Source: JAFMPW01 sp040830565
GTDB taxonomy: Bacteria > Bacteroidota > Bacteroidia > Flavobacteriales > Flavobacteriaceae
NCBI GenBank assembly: GCA_040830565.1
Contig: JBFOMC010000042.1
Span: 1-49,491 of the forward strand
DNA: 49,491 nucleotides
Direction of reading: 5' to 3'
The translations under genes and the position numbers were made by a program. Under the pieces are notes generated by a model. It was not told the origin of the DNA. It did not search any database and saw only the letters and a program-made list of their open reading frames with translations. Numbering within the stretch: the first letter of the stretch is position 1; every line of letters starts with the position of its first letter. Positions 25,434 through 33,206 of the stretch are shown here, one piece after another.

Positions 25434-26132
25434 ATGAAAAAAGTATTTTTTCTGCTAGCAGGATTTTTACTGCTGATTGGCTTTGTGGGCAACGCCCAAT
25501 TCAATGAAAAGCCCATCATTAATCTCGAAAATGAGGATAAGGCTTTCTTGAACTGGGGCTATTACCTCGGATTTAATCAATACGATTTTAAGTTCGATTA
25601 TAAAAACGACCTGGACGACATTCTAGTAAATAAATCCCTGGGATTTAATGTAGGTTTGATAGGCGAAATGCGGATCAATCAATTTTTAGACCTGCGTTTT
25701 GAACCCGGCCTGTTTTACACCCAACGCACCTTGGGATTTCCGGGATTTACAGAAGAAAATGATGCCATAAGGGAAGTCAGGTCAACCTATATCAATTTCC
25801 CGCTATTACTTAAAATAAGTGCCAAACGTTTTGGAAACTGGAAACCCTTTATCGTAGGAGGGGTAGCCACCGTATTGAATCTCGGGGCCAATGAAGATGC
25901 CCTGGACGACAATAGCAGTGGCACCTTTAGAATGAAAAAGAATGTTTATAACTATGAACTTGGCTTTGGTATCGACTTCTATACGGAATACTTTAAGTTC
26001 TCTCCCTCCATTAGAGGTGTTTTTGCCATTTCGGACGAATTAGTCCCTGATAATGATCCTAATAGCCCATGGACAGGCAACATAGATGCTTTACGGACCA
26101 GAGGGATCTTTATAAATTTCACTTTTGAATAG
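25434..26132 (+). CDS. porT: PorT-family outer-membrane beta-barrel protein (T9SS / gliding)
   Basis: 232 residues from ATG 25434, which gives a proper signal peptide (MKKVFFLLAGFLLLIGFVG, cleavage near NAQ). The rest alternates amphipathic strands (KSLGFNVGLIGEMRINQFLDLRFEPGLFY, VYNYELGFGIDFYTEYFKFSPSIRG) and ends in Phe-Glu after aromatic alternation, as in outer-membrane barrels. Its place next to ubiE and its size support PorT, a component needed for type IX secretion. The T9SS-tailed protein at the right end of the window would be one client. Confidence 0.82.
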   Translation: MKKVFFLLAGFLLLIGFVGNAQFNEKPIINLENEDKAFLNWGYYLGFNQYDFKFDYKNDLDDILVNKSLGFNVGLIGEMRINQFLDLRFEPGLFYTQRTLGFPGFTEENDAIREVRSTYINFPLLLKISAKRFGNWKPFIVGGVATVLNLGANEDALDDNSSGTFRMKKNVYNYELGFGIDFYTEYFKFSPSIRGVFAISDELVPDNDPNSPWTGNIDALRTRGIFINFTFE

Positions 26133-26136
26133 ACTT

Positions 26137-26206
26137 GGGGTTAGGAGTTAGGAGTTAAGAGTTAAGAGTTAAGAGTTAAGAGTTAAGAGTTAAGAGTTAA
26201 GAGTTA
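26137..26206. repeat. Ten tandem heptads, mainly AGAGTTA
   Basis: One GGGGTTA, two GGAGTTA and seven AGAGTTA in perfect phase, starting five bases after the porT stop codon. The gradual change of the first base from G to A along the array suggests expansion by slippage from a few founder units. Confidence 0.95.
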
Positions 26207-26214
26207 AGTAAGAA

Positions 26215-26249
26215 TATTCATTATTCATTATTCATTATTCATTATTAAT
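26215..26249. repeat. Heptads TATTCAT
   Basis: Four TATTCAT and one TATTAAT in phase. One extra base at 26214 breaks phase with the preceding array. Confidence 0.92.
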
Positions 26250-26305
26250 TTTCCCTTTTCCCTTTTCCACTTTTAATTCTTAATTGTTAATTCTTAATTA
26301 TTAAT
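26250..26305. repeat. Heptads TTTCCCT passing into TCTTAAT
   Basis: In unbroken 7-base phase with the preceding TATTCAT units: TTTCCCT twice, TTTCCAC, TTTTAAT, TCTTAAT, TGTTAAT, TCTTAAT, TATTAAT. The last base is already part of the stop codon of the gene on the other strand. Confidence 0.88.
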
Positions 26306-27030
26306 TAAGCCTTCCTCCTAATTTCATTCAGTAATATGGCAGTTGCCGTAGCCACGTTTAAACTTTCGGTAGTTTGTTCTCCAAATTGTGGGATGCTTAT
26401 TTTCTGAGCTATGATGGAAGACAGTTCCTCAGAAATTCCATTAGCTTCATTCCCCATAACCAAGATCCCGGTTTGCGCTAATTTAGTAGAATAGACCTCT
26501 TTCCCTTCCATAAAAGCACCATAAACCAAATTTTCCGTATCCGTCAGGGTGGTTTTGAGATCTACATAATGAATATTGACTCGACTAATAGAACCCATGG
26601 TAGCCTGAAGTACTTTTGGATTATAACAATCGACAGTATCTTGTGAACAAAGTAGATGTTTTATCCCAAACCAATCACATAATCTAATGATGGTTCCCAA
26701 GTTTCCAGGGTCGTTTACACCGTCCAGGGCTACTACCCAATCATTGAAATCTATCGTTTCAGGTTCAGGGATATGGAACACTCCCAAACAGGTATTCGGG
26801 CTCTTAAGTCCGCTCATTTGAACCAGCTCAGACCTTGAGACTAAATGCAGCTTGGCCGAGGAGGTTTCAAAAAAATCTGGGTCCGTACTATAAATGGCAT
26901 ATTCCTTGTAATCAGACATTAACAGTTCCCGAACTGTCTTTATTCCCTCGGCTACAAACAGCCGATGTCGGGTGCGGTATTTTTTTTGTTGTAGGCTTTT
27001 TATAAATTTTATTTGACTTTTAACAACCAT
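26305..27030 (-). CDS. TrmH/SpoU-family RNA 2'-O-methyltransferase
   Basis: 241 residues. The three SPOUT motifs are present: VVALDGVNDPGNLGTIIRLC (near 98-117), LVMGNEANGIS (near 189-199) and IPQFGEQTTESLNVATATAILLNEI at the end. An N-terminal substrate-binding domain (RHRLFVAEGIKTVREL) precedes them. It methylates a ribose 2'-OH of rRNA or tRNA, forming a trefoil-knot dimer; the target nucleotide cannot be told. Divergent from tamL, 24 bases apart. Confidence 0.9.
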   Translation of the reverse strand: MVVKSQIKFIKSLQQKKYRTRHRLFVAEGIKTVRELLMSDYKEYAIYSTDPDFFETSSAKLHLVSRSELVQMSGLKSPNTCLGVFHIPEPETIDFNDWVVALDGVNDPGNLGTIIRLCDWFGIKHLLCSQDTVDCYNPKVLQATMGSISRVNIHYVDLKTTLTDTENLVYGAFMEGKEVYSTKLAQTGILVMGNEANGISEELSSIIAQKISIPQFGEQTTESLNVATATAILLNEIRRKA

Positions 27031-27040
27031 TCAAATAGTG

Positions 27041-27048
27041 TATTTTTG
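27041..27048 (+). promoter_or_regulatory. -7 box close to the tamL start
   Basis: TATTTTTG fits TAnnTTTG exactly and ends seven bases before the ATG at 27055. If used, the transcript would start within a few bases of the ATG, giving a leaderless or near-leaderless message. No TTG at the usual -33 distance. Confidence 0.35.
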
Positions 27049-27054
27049 GCTTCT

Positions 27055-29643
27055 ATGAACACCCTCTTGCGTTACAGAAAGCGTATTGCAAAAATAGGCT
27101 TATTATTGCTAGCCGTTATTCTTAGCTCTTGTAATGCGCTCAAAAGGGTAGATGATGATGAGCTTCTGCTTACCGGAAACAGCGTCTATGTCAACGAAGA
27201 AAAGGTAGTTGACGAGGACATCCAAAGTCTGATTTCCCAAAAACCGAACAGTACCCTTCTTGGATACCCGCTGCGATTAAATCTTTACAATCTCGCAAAG
27301 AAAGATCCTGATTCCTCCTTTCAGGCGTGGCTGCATAAAAAAGAAAAAAGAGAGCAGCGTTGGGCTAAAATGCTTTCTCAGAAACAGGTGAACAGATTAG
27401 GAGAGTCTTTTTTGGTAAAGGGTTACAGCGAATGGCTCAAAAGCATCGGTGAGCCGCCTGCAATCATAGACACCTCCAGAACCCGAAAATCCCTCGAAAG
27501 GCTTAGTGCCTACTATGGTAGTAAGGGGTATTTCAACAATAAAACTACCTATGAAATAGATAGTTCTAAAAGAAAGCAAAGAGCAGGTATAAACTATAAG
27601 ATAACCTTAGGCAAACCTTACCTGATTGATTCCCTTTCTAAGAAAATAGCCTCTAAGGCAATTGACTCACTCTATGCCCTGCACAAGGAGGAGTCTTTTC
27701 TCAAAGAGGGTAAGCAATTTGATTTAGTCGACTTTAATCTGGAAAGAGAACGCCTAACCAGCTTGTTTAGAAACTCTGGCGTATACAATTTCCAAGAAAG
27801 TTCTATTACCTATGACATTTTGAGAGACACTACCCTTGGTAAGGACGATCAAAATATGGATGTGGAGCTCAATATTGAAAACCTGAGAAAACGAGGAGAT
27901 AGTGCCCTTACGACTACCGAATACAAGGTACATCGTTTTGATAAGATCAATATTTTCGCCGATTATAGTTTTAACGACAATATTGCCAATTTACAGTCGG
28001 TAGACTATGAGAACTACACCATTTATTTCAAAGACAAGCTGCGGTACAAACCTAAAGCCTTGACTGATGCCATTTTTCTTGAAAAGGATAGTGTTTACAG
28101 AGATATAGACCGATTGAGGACCTACAGGCAAATCAGTAATTTAAATACCTTTAAGTATCCCAATATCGAGTTGCTTGAAGATAATACCCAGACCAAGCTC
28201 ACTTCTAATATTTACCTGGCGCCAAGGCCAAAATACTCCCTGGGTTTAGATTTTGATATCACCCATTCTAACATTCAGAGACTTGGGGTAGGTTTCAGTT
28301 CTTCCCTGATCACAAGAAACGTGTTTGGAGGGGCCGAAACCCTTAGCATATCGGCCAGGGGAACTTTTGGGCTGCTCAGTGACGATTCATTACCCGAGGA
28401 TTTCTTTTCAGAAATTGGGGGAGACATTAATCTGACATTTCCACGGATGTGGTTTCCTTTGATCAATACCAAGAAGATCATTCCCCCATATATGCTACCC
28501 ACGACCCGAATATCAGCAGGAACCAGTTTTCAAAAAAACATCGGACTTGATAAGCAAACTTTTAATACCATCCTCGGTTACAATTGGACCCCTTCTGATT
28601 TTAAAAAGAACAGCATGGAACTGCTCAACATTCAGTTTGTGCGCAATGTTAACCAAAGTCGCTTTTTTAATGTTTACGGAAGCACATACAGAAGGTTAGA
28701 TGATATTGCAGACAACTATCAAGACAATGCAGCCCTGGCTGAATTTTATGAGGACACAGACGACCCAGATGATCCTCTTAAATTAATTATACCGCAAGGT
28801 ACTACTGGCTTTACCTCTGCTATTCTCAATGGAGATGTGGCGTCCACAACAGTAGATTTCAGAGACGTAAGCAGAATTGAAGAGCGAAGACAGCGCCTTA
28901 CCGAAAACAACCTCATCTTTGCCAGTAATTATTCTTTTACTAAGAATAATAGGGCCGGTCTTAGCGATAACGATTTTTATCAATTTCGTTTTAAAATTGA
29001 AAGCGCCGGAAACCTTCTTTCCGGTTTATCTCGCATATTTCCTTTTAACGAAAATGACAACCAGGATCGCCTGGTTTTCGGTGTACCATATTCTCAGTAC
29101 ATCAAAACAGAATTCGATTATATCAAGCACTGGGGGGTATCCCGGACAGACGTCTTAGCCTTTAGGAGTTTTTTCGGTATTGCGATACCTTATGGCAACT
29201 CTACCAGCATTCCCTTTGCTCGAAGTTATTTTGCCGGAGGCTCTAATGACAATAGGGCGTGGAACCCTTATTCACTAGGGCCTGGAAGTACCCAGAATGT
29301 GAACGATTTCAATGAAGCAAATCTTAAAATTGCCTTGAATTTAGAATATAGGTTCCCCATAGTTGGCGATATTAAAGGGGCTCTTTTTGCCGATGCCGGA
29401 AACATCTGGAACGTTTGGGATAGTGAAGAAGATCCTGATGCCATCTTCAGCGGTCTGGATTCCCTGGCAGACATTGCTTTGGGCACCGGCCTAGGGCTTC
29501 GTTACGATTTTACTTACTTTGTTTTCCGGGTAGATTTTGGTTTTAAGACCTATAACCCGGCTGAGGAACCTTCGAGAAGGTGGTTTAGCGATTATAATTT
29601 TGCCAATGGAGAACTTCAAATTGGAATAAATTATCCTTTCTAA
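27055..29643 (+). CDS. tamL: TamL, lipidated BamA/TamA-family outer-membrane assembly protein
   Basis: 862 residues from ATG 27055; the TTG at 27013 would add residues before the leader. The leader ends VILSSC, a lipobox, which is the mark of the Bacteroidota TamL form. It is followed by POTRA-like segments (TGNSVYVNEEKVVDED and the NIEN repeats to about 390) and a C-terminal barrel with the Omp85 signature region (SYFAGGSNDNRAW, LNLEYRFPIVGDIKGALFADAGNIW) and a last aromatic residue in the terminal NYPF. It works with TamB in inserting outer-membrane proteins or lipids. It heads a run with fba and accD. Confidence 0.88.
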   Translation: MNTLLRYRKRIAKIGLLLLAVILSSCNALKRVDDDELLLTGNSVYVNEEKVVDEDIQSLISQKPNSTLLGYPLRLNLYNLAKKDPDSSFQAWLHKKEKREQRWAKMLSQKQVNRLGESFLVKGYSEWLKSIGEPPAIIDTSRTRKSLERLSAYYGSKGYFNNKTTYEIDSSKRKQRAGINYKITLGKPYLIDSLSKKIASKAIDSLYALHKEESFLKEGKQFDLVDFNLERERLTSLFRNSGVYNFQESSITYDILRDTTLGKDDQNMDVELNIENLRKRGDSALTTTEYKVHRFDKINIFADYSFNDNIANLQSVDYENYTIYFKDKLRYKPKALTDAIFLEKDSVYRDIDRLRTYRQISNLNTFKYPNIELLEDNTQTKLTSNIYLAPRPKYSLGLDFDITHSNIQRLGVGFSSSLITRNVFGGAETLSISARGTFGLLSDDSLPEDFFSEIGGDINLTFPRMWFPLINTKKIIPPYMLPTTRISAGTSFQKNIGLDKQTFNTILGYNWTPSDFKKNSMELLNIQFVRNVNQSRFFNVYGSTYRRLDDIADNYQDNAALAEFYEDTDDPDDPLKLIIPQGTTGFTSAILNGDVASTTVDFRDVSRIEERRQRLTENNLIFASNYSFTKNNRAGLSDNDFYQFRFKIESAGNLLSGLSRIFPFNENDNQDRLVFGVPYSQYIKTEFDYIKHWGVSRTDVLAFRSFFGIAIPYGNSTSIPFARSYFAGGSNDNRAWNPYSLGPGSTQNVNDFNEANLKIALNLEYRFPIVGDIKGALFADAGNIWNVWDSEEDPDAIFSGLDSLADIALGTGLGLRYDFTYFVFRVDFGFKTYNPAEEPSRRWFSDYNFANGELQIGINYPF

Positions 29644-29658
29644 GCTAACATATTTTAT

Positions 29659-29666
29659 TACTTTTG
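29659..29666 (+). promoter_or_regulatory. -7 box of fba
   Basis: TACTTTTG followed by CGCAGA, a perfect TAnnTTTG, 37 bases before the ATG at 29704. No TTG at the expected -33 position. Confidence 0.45.
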
Positions 29667-29703
29667 CGCAGATTCAAAAAACAAACCCTTAGACCAAAAA
29701 ACT

Positions 29704-30771
29704 ATGTCCCATAATATTAGGCCCGGAGTAGCCACAGGTGATGACGTTCAAAAAATCTTCAATTATGCCAAGGAAAAGGGATTTGCCCTTCCGGCAGTAA
29801 ATGTAATTGGTTCCAATACTATCAATGCGGTATTAGAAACAGCGGCTAATTTAAACTCGCCGGTGATCATTCAGTTTTCTAATGGCGGAGCCCAATTCAA
29901 TGCGGGAAAAGGCCTATCAAATGAGGATCAAAAGTCGGCGATATTAGGTGCTGTTGCGGGAGCCAAGCACATTCATCAGCTTGCGGAAGCATATGGAGCC
30001 GTGGTAATTTTGCATACAGACCACTGTGCTAAAAAACTTTTGCCTTGGATAGACGGGCTTTTAGATGCCAGTGAAGAACACTTTGCAGCCACCGGGAAAT
30101 CACTTTTTAGCTCTCATATGATAGATCTTTCTGAAGAACCTATTGAAGAGAATATTGCTATTTGTAAGGAATACCTGGCCAGAATGAGCAAAATGGATAT
30201 GACCCTGGAAATAGAACTGGGGATAACCGGCGGGGAGGAAGATGGCGTTGATAATACTGATGTTGATGACTCAAAGCTTTACACCCAACCAGAAGAGGTA
30301 GCCTATGCCTATGAAGAACTGTCAAAAGTAAGCCCTAGATTTACAGTTGCTGCAGCTTTTGGGAATGTTCACGGCGTATATAAACCTGGAAATGTAAAAC
30401 TTACTCCCAAGATCCTGAAAAATTCTCAGGAATACATTTCAGAAAAATATGGAGTAGAACACAATCATATAGATTTTGTCTTCCACGGTGGCTCCGGCTC
30501 AACGGTCGAAGAAATCAGAGAGGCCATTGGTTACGGAGTGATAAAAATGAATATCGACACCGACCTTCAATATGCCTTTATGAGTGGTGTTCGGGATTAT
30601 GTTCAAGATAAAAATGCATATCTGCAAGCGCAAATTGGGAATCCCGATGGAGCGGATCAACCTAATAAAAAGACCTACGATCCAAGAGTATGGCTAAGGG
30701 AAGGTGAGAAAACTTTTGTCACGCGATTAAAAAAAGCGTTTGAAGATTTAAATAATGTTAATACCTTGTAA
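29704..30771 (+). CDS. fbaA: Class II fructose-bisphosphate aldolase
   Basis: 355 residues. The zinc-site and phosphate-site motifs are visible: LHTDHCAKK (near 101-109), LEIELGITGGEEDG (near 170-182), GNVHGVYKPGN (near 222-232) and FHGGSGS (near 261-267). It cleaves fructose 1,6-bisphosphate into glyceraldehyde 3-phosphate and dihydroxyacetone phosphate, and runs in reverse in gluconeogenesis. Length and motifs match the E. coli FbaA group. accD begins 38 bases later. Confidence 0.96.
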   Translation: MSHNIRPGVATGDDVQKIFNYAKEKGFALPAVNVIGSNTINAVLETAANLNSPVIIQFSNGGAQFNAGKGLSNEDQKSAILGAVAGAKHIHQLAEAYGAVVILHTDHCAKKLLPWIDGLLDASEEHFAATGKSLFSSHMIDLSEEPIEENIAICKEYLARMSKMDMTLEIELGITGGEEDGVDNTDVDDSKLYTQPEEVAYAYEELSKVSPRFTVAAAFGNVHGVYKPGNVKLTPKILKNSQEYISEKYGVEHNHIDFVFHGGSGSTVEEIREAIGYGVIKMNIDTDLQYAFMSGVRDYVQDKNAYLQAQIGNPDGADQPNKKTYDPRVWLREGEKTFVTRLKKAFEDLNNVNTL

Positions 30772-30809
30772 GTAGTTTGCAAAATCTAACTAAATATAAT
30801 TCTGAGTCT

Positions 30810-31670
30810 ATGTCGGCGTGGTTTAAAAGAAAGGAGAAGGGAATACAGACTTCTACTGAGCAAAAAAAAGATACCCCTAAGGGGCTTTGGTATAAGTCCC
30901 CAACAGGAAAGATCGTAGAATCTGAGGAACTCGCTAAGAACTATTACGTAAGTCCGGAAGATGATTACCATGTTTGTATTGGTAGTAAGGAATATTTTGA
31001 AATACTTTTTGACGATAACAAGTTTAAAGAACTAGATCCCAAGCTCACCTCTAAGGACCCCCTAAAATTTGAGGACACTAAAAAATACTCAGATCGTTTA
31101 AAAGCGGCCCAGAAAAAAACCGGCTTAAAAGATGCTGTAAGGACAGCAGTTGGGAAGTCTCTTGGAAAGGATCTGGTGGTGGCTTGTATGGACTTCAGTT
31201 TTATTGGAGGTTCAATGGGTAGTGTTGTCGGTGAAAAAATTGCCAGGGCTATTGACCACTCCATTAAAAATAAGATCCCTTTTGTCATGATCTCAAAATC
31301 CGGAGGTGCCAGAATGATGGAGGCTGCACTTTCGCTGATGCAATTAGCAAAAACCTCGGCCAAATTGGCGCAATTAGCTGAAATAAAGGTTCCTTATATA
31401 TCGCTATGTACAGATCCTACCACAGGAGGAACTACGGCCTCCTATGCTATGTTGGGTGATATTAATATCTCTGAACCGGGAGCACTCATCGGTTTTGCCG
31501 GACCTCGAGTAGTAAAAGAAGCTACCGGAAAAGAACTTCCTGAAGGGTTCCAGACCGCAGAATTTGTTCTCGAACATGGATTTCTGGACTTCATCTCACA
31601 CAGAAAAGAGCTGAAAAAGAAGATCAATCTTTACATAGATCTAATAGAAAACAATCCCATCAGGGAATAA
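30810..31670 (+). CDS. accD: Acetyl-CoA carboxylase carboxyltransferase subunit beta, without zinc ribbon
   Basis: 286 residues from ATG 30810; a TTG at 30777 is less likely. Carboxyltransferase core: SFIGGSMGSVVGEKI, SKSGGARMMEAALSLMQL, CTDPTTGGTTASYAMLGD and GFAGPRVVKEATG. With AccA it transfers carboxyl from biotin to acetyl-CoA to form malonyl-CoA. The usual N-terminal CxxC...CxxC zinc ribbon is replaced: the region LWYKSPTGKIVESEELAKNY and VSPEDDYHV keeps the spacing but has Ser, Pro and other residues for Cys. I recall the same in other Flavobacteria. Confidence 0.94.
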   Translation: MSAWFKRKEKGIQTSTEQKKDTPKGLWYKSPTGKIVESEELAKNYYVSPEDDYHVCIGSKEYFEILFDDNKFKELDPKLTSKDPLKFEDTKKYSDRLKAAQKKTGLKDAVRTAVGKSLGKDLVVACMDFSFIGGSMGSVVGEKIARAIDHSIKNKIPFVMISKSGGARMMEAALSLMQLAKTSAKLAQLAEIKVPYISLCTDPTTGGTTASYAMLGDINISEPGALIGFAGPRVVKEATGKELPEGFQTAEFVLEHGFLDFISHRKELKKKINLYIDLIENNPIRE

Positions 31671-31671
31671 G

Positions 31672-31709
31672 TTAAGCCGTTTAAAACAATTGTGTTTTAA
31701 ACGGCTTAA
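31672..31709. terminator. Perfect 17-bp hairpin shared by two convergent genes
   Basis: TTAAGCCGTTTAAAACA and its exact complement, with a four-base loop ATTG. It starts right after the accD stop and ends eight bases before the stop of the convergent lipoprotein gene. There is no clear T-run after it in either direction, so its terminator role is likely but not certain. Confidence 0.65.
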
Positions 31710-31716
31710 GTAGATC

Positions 31717-32577
31717 TTAATTCAGGAATCTCCTAAGGAATATTTCCTCAGAACTTCCGTCAGGATAAGTAAGTATCCCTACAGCATCACAACTTCCATC
31801 TCCAAAATCAAGACTAGCGGTAGCATCGTTTCTGGAAATCTCCAAAACGCCACTAACTATGAATCTACAAGACAATTCTCTACGTAGAGGAGAAATGGTC
31901 TCCTTCATGAAAACATTCCCCATCTTCCCGGTATATGTTCCCTTTCCGGAAATAAGAAATACATTATCTCCCCAGAATCCGGTACCATAGCCTTCTATCC
32001 ATTCTCTGGTTCTGTTTCCCGTAAAACTTGCCGTTTCCCCATCGGGCCATTCGGCACTAAAACTTGCCACGGCATCAGCCTGAGGATTTCCATTTTCATT
32101 AGCCCTGCTCCTTTCTACAGAGGCACTTCCTGCTACAGCCACACCGTTAAACACGAAATTCTCAAGTTCAACACTAAGGGTTTTGGTGGCCATATCCATA
32201 TCCTTTAAATAGCTTAAATGGATAATGCCACTGAGCACATTGCCATTTGGTAATTCACATCCATCTCCAAAATCAATGGTTTTCTCCTTGCTGGTACTGG
32301 TCACTACGGTGGTGATGGTAACACAGTCTGGCAGGAAATTAGAGGAGTAAAAACTTTTAGAAGTTGTAATGATCTCGTCCGTGGCGTATACATCTTCCGC
32401 AATGTTTAAAACTTCCTCCGAGATGAGATCAGATTCATCACTCGCCTTAAGCTCCGCAACATCAAAGGTCTGCTCCTCTACCACTTCGGGACTTTCATCC
32501 TTTTTACAGGAAAAGATAGTTAGAGATGCTAAAAGCAACATCCCTAATACATTAATTCTCATTCTACGCTTTTTCAT
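31717..32577 (-). CDS. Lipoprotein of unknown function
   Basis: 286 residues from the ATG whose last base is 32577; a second ATG three codons earlier (32586) is equally possible. The leader ends LTIFSCKK. The mature protein is acidic and beta-rich, with repeated phrases IDFGDGCELPNG and LDFGDGSCDAVG and a central AEWPDGETASFTGNRTREW. I recognise no domain; similar Bacteroidota lipoproteins of this kind are usually called hypothetical. It stands alone between accD and rpsO. Confidence 0.75.
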   Translation of the reverse strand: MKKRRMRINVLGMLLLASLTIFSCKKDESPEVVEEQTFDVAELKASDESDLISEEVLNIAEDVYATDEIITTSKSFYSSNFLPDCVTITTVVTSTSKEKTIDFGDGCELPNGNVLSGIIHLSYLKDMDMATKTLSVELENFVFNGVAVAGSASVERSRANENGNPQADAVASFSAEWPDGETASFTGNRTREWIEGYGTGFWGDNVFLISGKGTYTGKMGNVFMKETISPLRRELSCRFIVSGVLEISRNDATASLDFGDGSCDAVGILTYPDGSSEEIFLRRFLN

Positions 32578-32680
32578 AATTATCATTTTTTTAACGTTTG
32601 TGCTTCTATGACCATTTTAGATTCAAATGGTTTAATGCGAATTAAAAAAAAGCGATCTCCCTAGATTCTAAAAATATTCC

Positions 32681-32688
32681 TATCTTTG
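32681..32688 (+). promoter_or_regulatory. -7 box of rpsO
   Basis: TATCTTTG followed by CGGCC, an exact TAnnTTTG, 54 bases before the ATG at 32743. This leaves a leader of about 50 bases, room for the autogenous control known for S15 in other bacteria, though no clear fold is seen. A weak -33 region. Confidence 0.55.
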
Positions 32689-32742
32689 CGGCCTGATTGA
32701 AAATCAATCGGATACATAAAAATCATTAAAATTAATATTGGA

Positions 32743-33012
32743 ATGTATTTAACAAGTGAAATAAAGGCCGAGATTTTTAAAAAGCACGGCGGCTCTGAAA
32801 AGAACACAGGTTCTACAGAAGGGCAGATTGCATTATTTACACATCGGATCAATCACCTTAGTGGTCATCTGAAAAAGAACAAGAAAGATTACAATACTGA
32901 ACGTTCCCTGGTTAGATTGGTAGGTAAAAGAAGAAGCCTATTAGATTACTTAAAGAATAAGGATATTGTAAAGTATCGGGAACTTATAAAAGAATTGAAT
33001 ATTAGAAAATAA
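32743..33012 (+). CDS. rpsO: 30S ribosomal protein S15
   Basis: 89 residues, the normal size. NTGSTEGQIALFTHRINHLSGHLKKNKKDY and the end GKRRSLLDYLKNKDIVKYRELIKELNIRK are the S15 signatures, with the LLDYL segment that contacts 16S rRNA. It binds the central domain of 16S rRNA early in 30S assembly. It is followed by a strong terminator and then pnp, the classic rpsO - pnp order. Confidence 0.98.
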   Translation: MYLTSEIKAEIFKKHGGSEKNTGSTEGQIALFTHRINHLSGHLKKNKKDYNTERSLVRLVGKRRSLLDYLKNKDIVKYRELIKELNIRK

Positions 33013-33017
33013 ATGAT

Positions 33018-33054
33018 CATAGGGGCTGAAAATTCTTTGGCCCCTATGTTTTTT
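33018..33054 (+). terminator. Rho-independent terminator after rpsO
   Basis: CATAGGGGC and GCCCCTATG pair over nine bases around TGAAAATTCTTTG, followed by six T. It lies six bases after the rpsO stop and separates it from pnp. Confidence 0.9.
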
Positions 33055-33206
33055 CAGCCTTCAATATTTTGGCTGATATACATTCAGCCACTCACACTTA
33101 GTTTTTCATTGGTCAACAACACACAACAACACAACCCTGACCGTTCGGTAAAACGGGAGACCATTGTTTAACAATTACGCTATTGAGCGAATTCTAATTA
33201 AAATTT

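Noticed and set aside
24344..26305. CRISPR array
   Set aside because: The units are seven bases in direct tandem with no spacers, and no cas gene is near.
27013..27054. TTG at 27013 as the tamL start
   Set aside because: It would put 14 residues before the signal peptide and lies upstream of the likely -7 box.
31442..31627. Minus-strand frame inside accD
   Set aside because: Overlaps the conserved carboxyltransferase core and has no similarity I can recognise.
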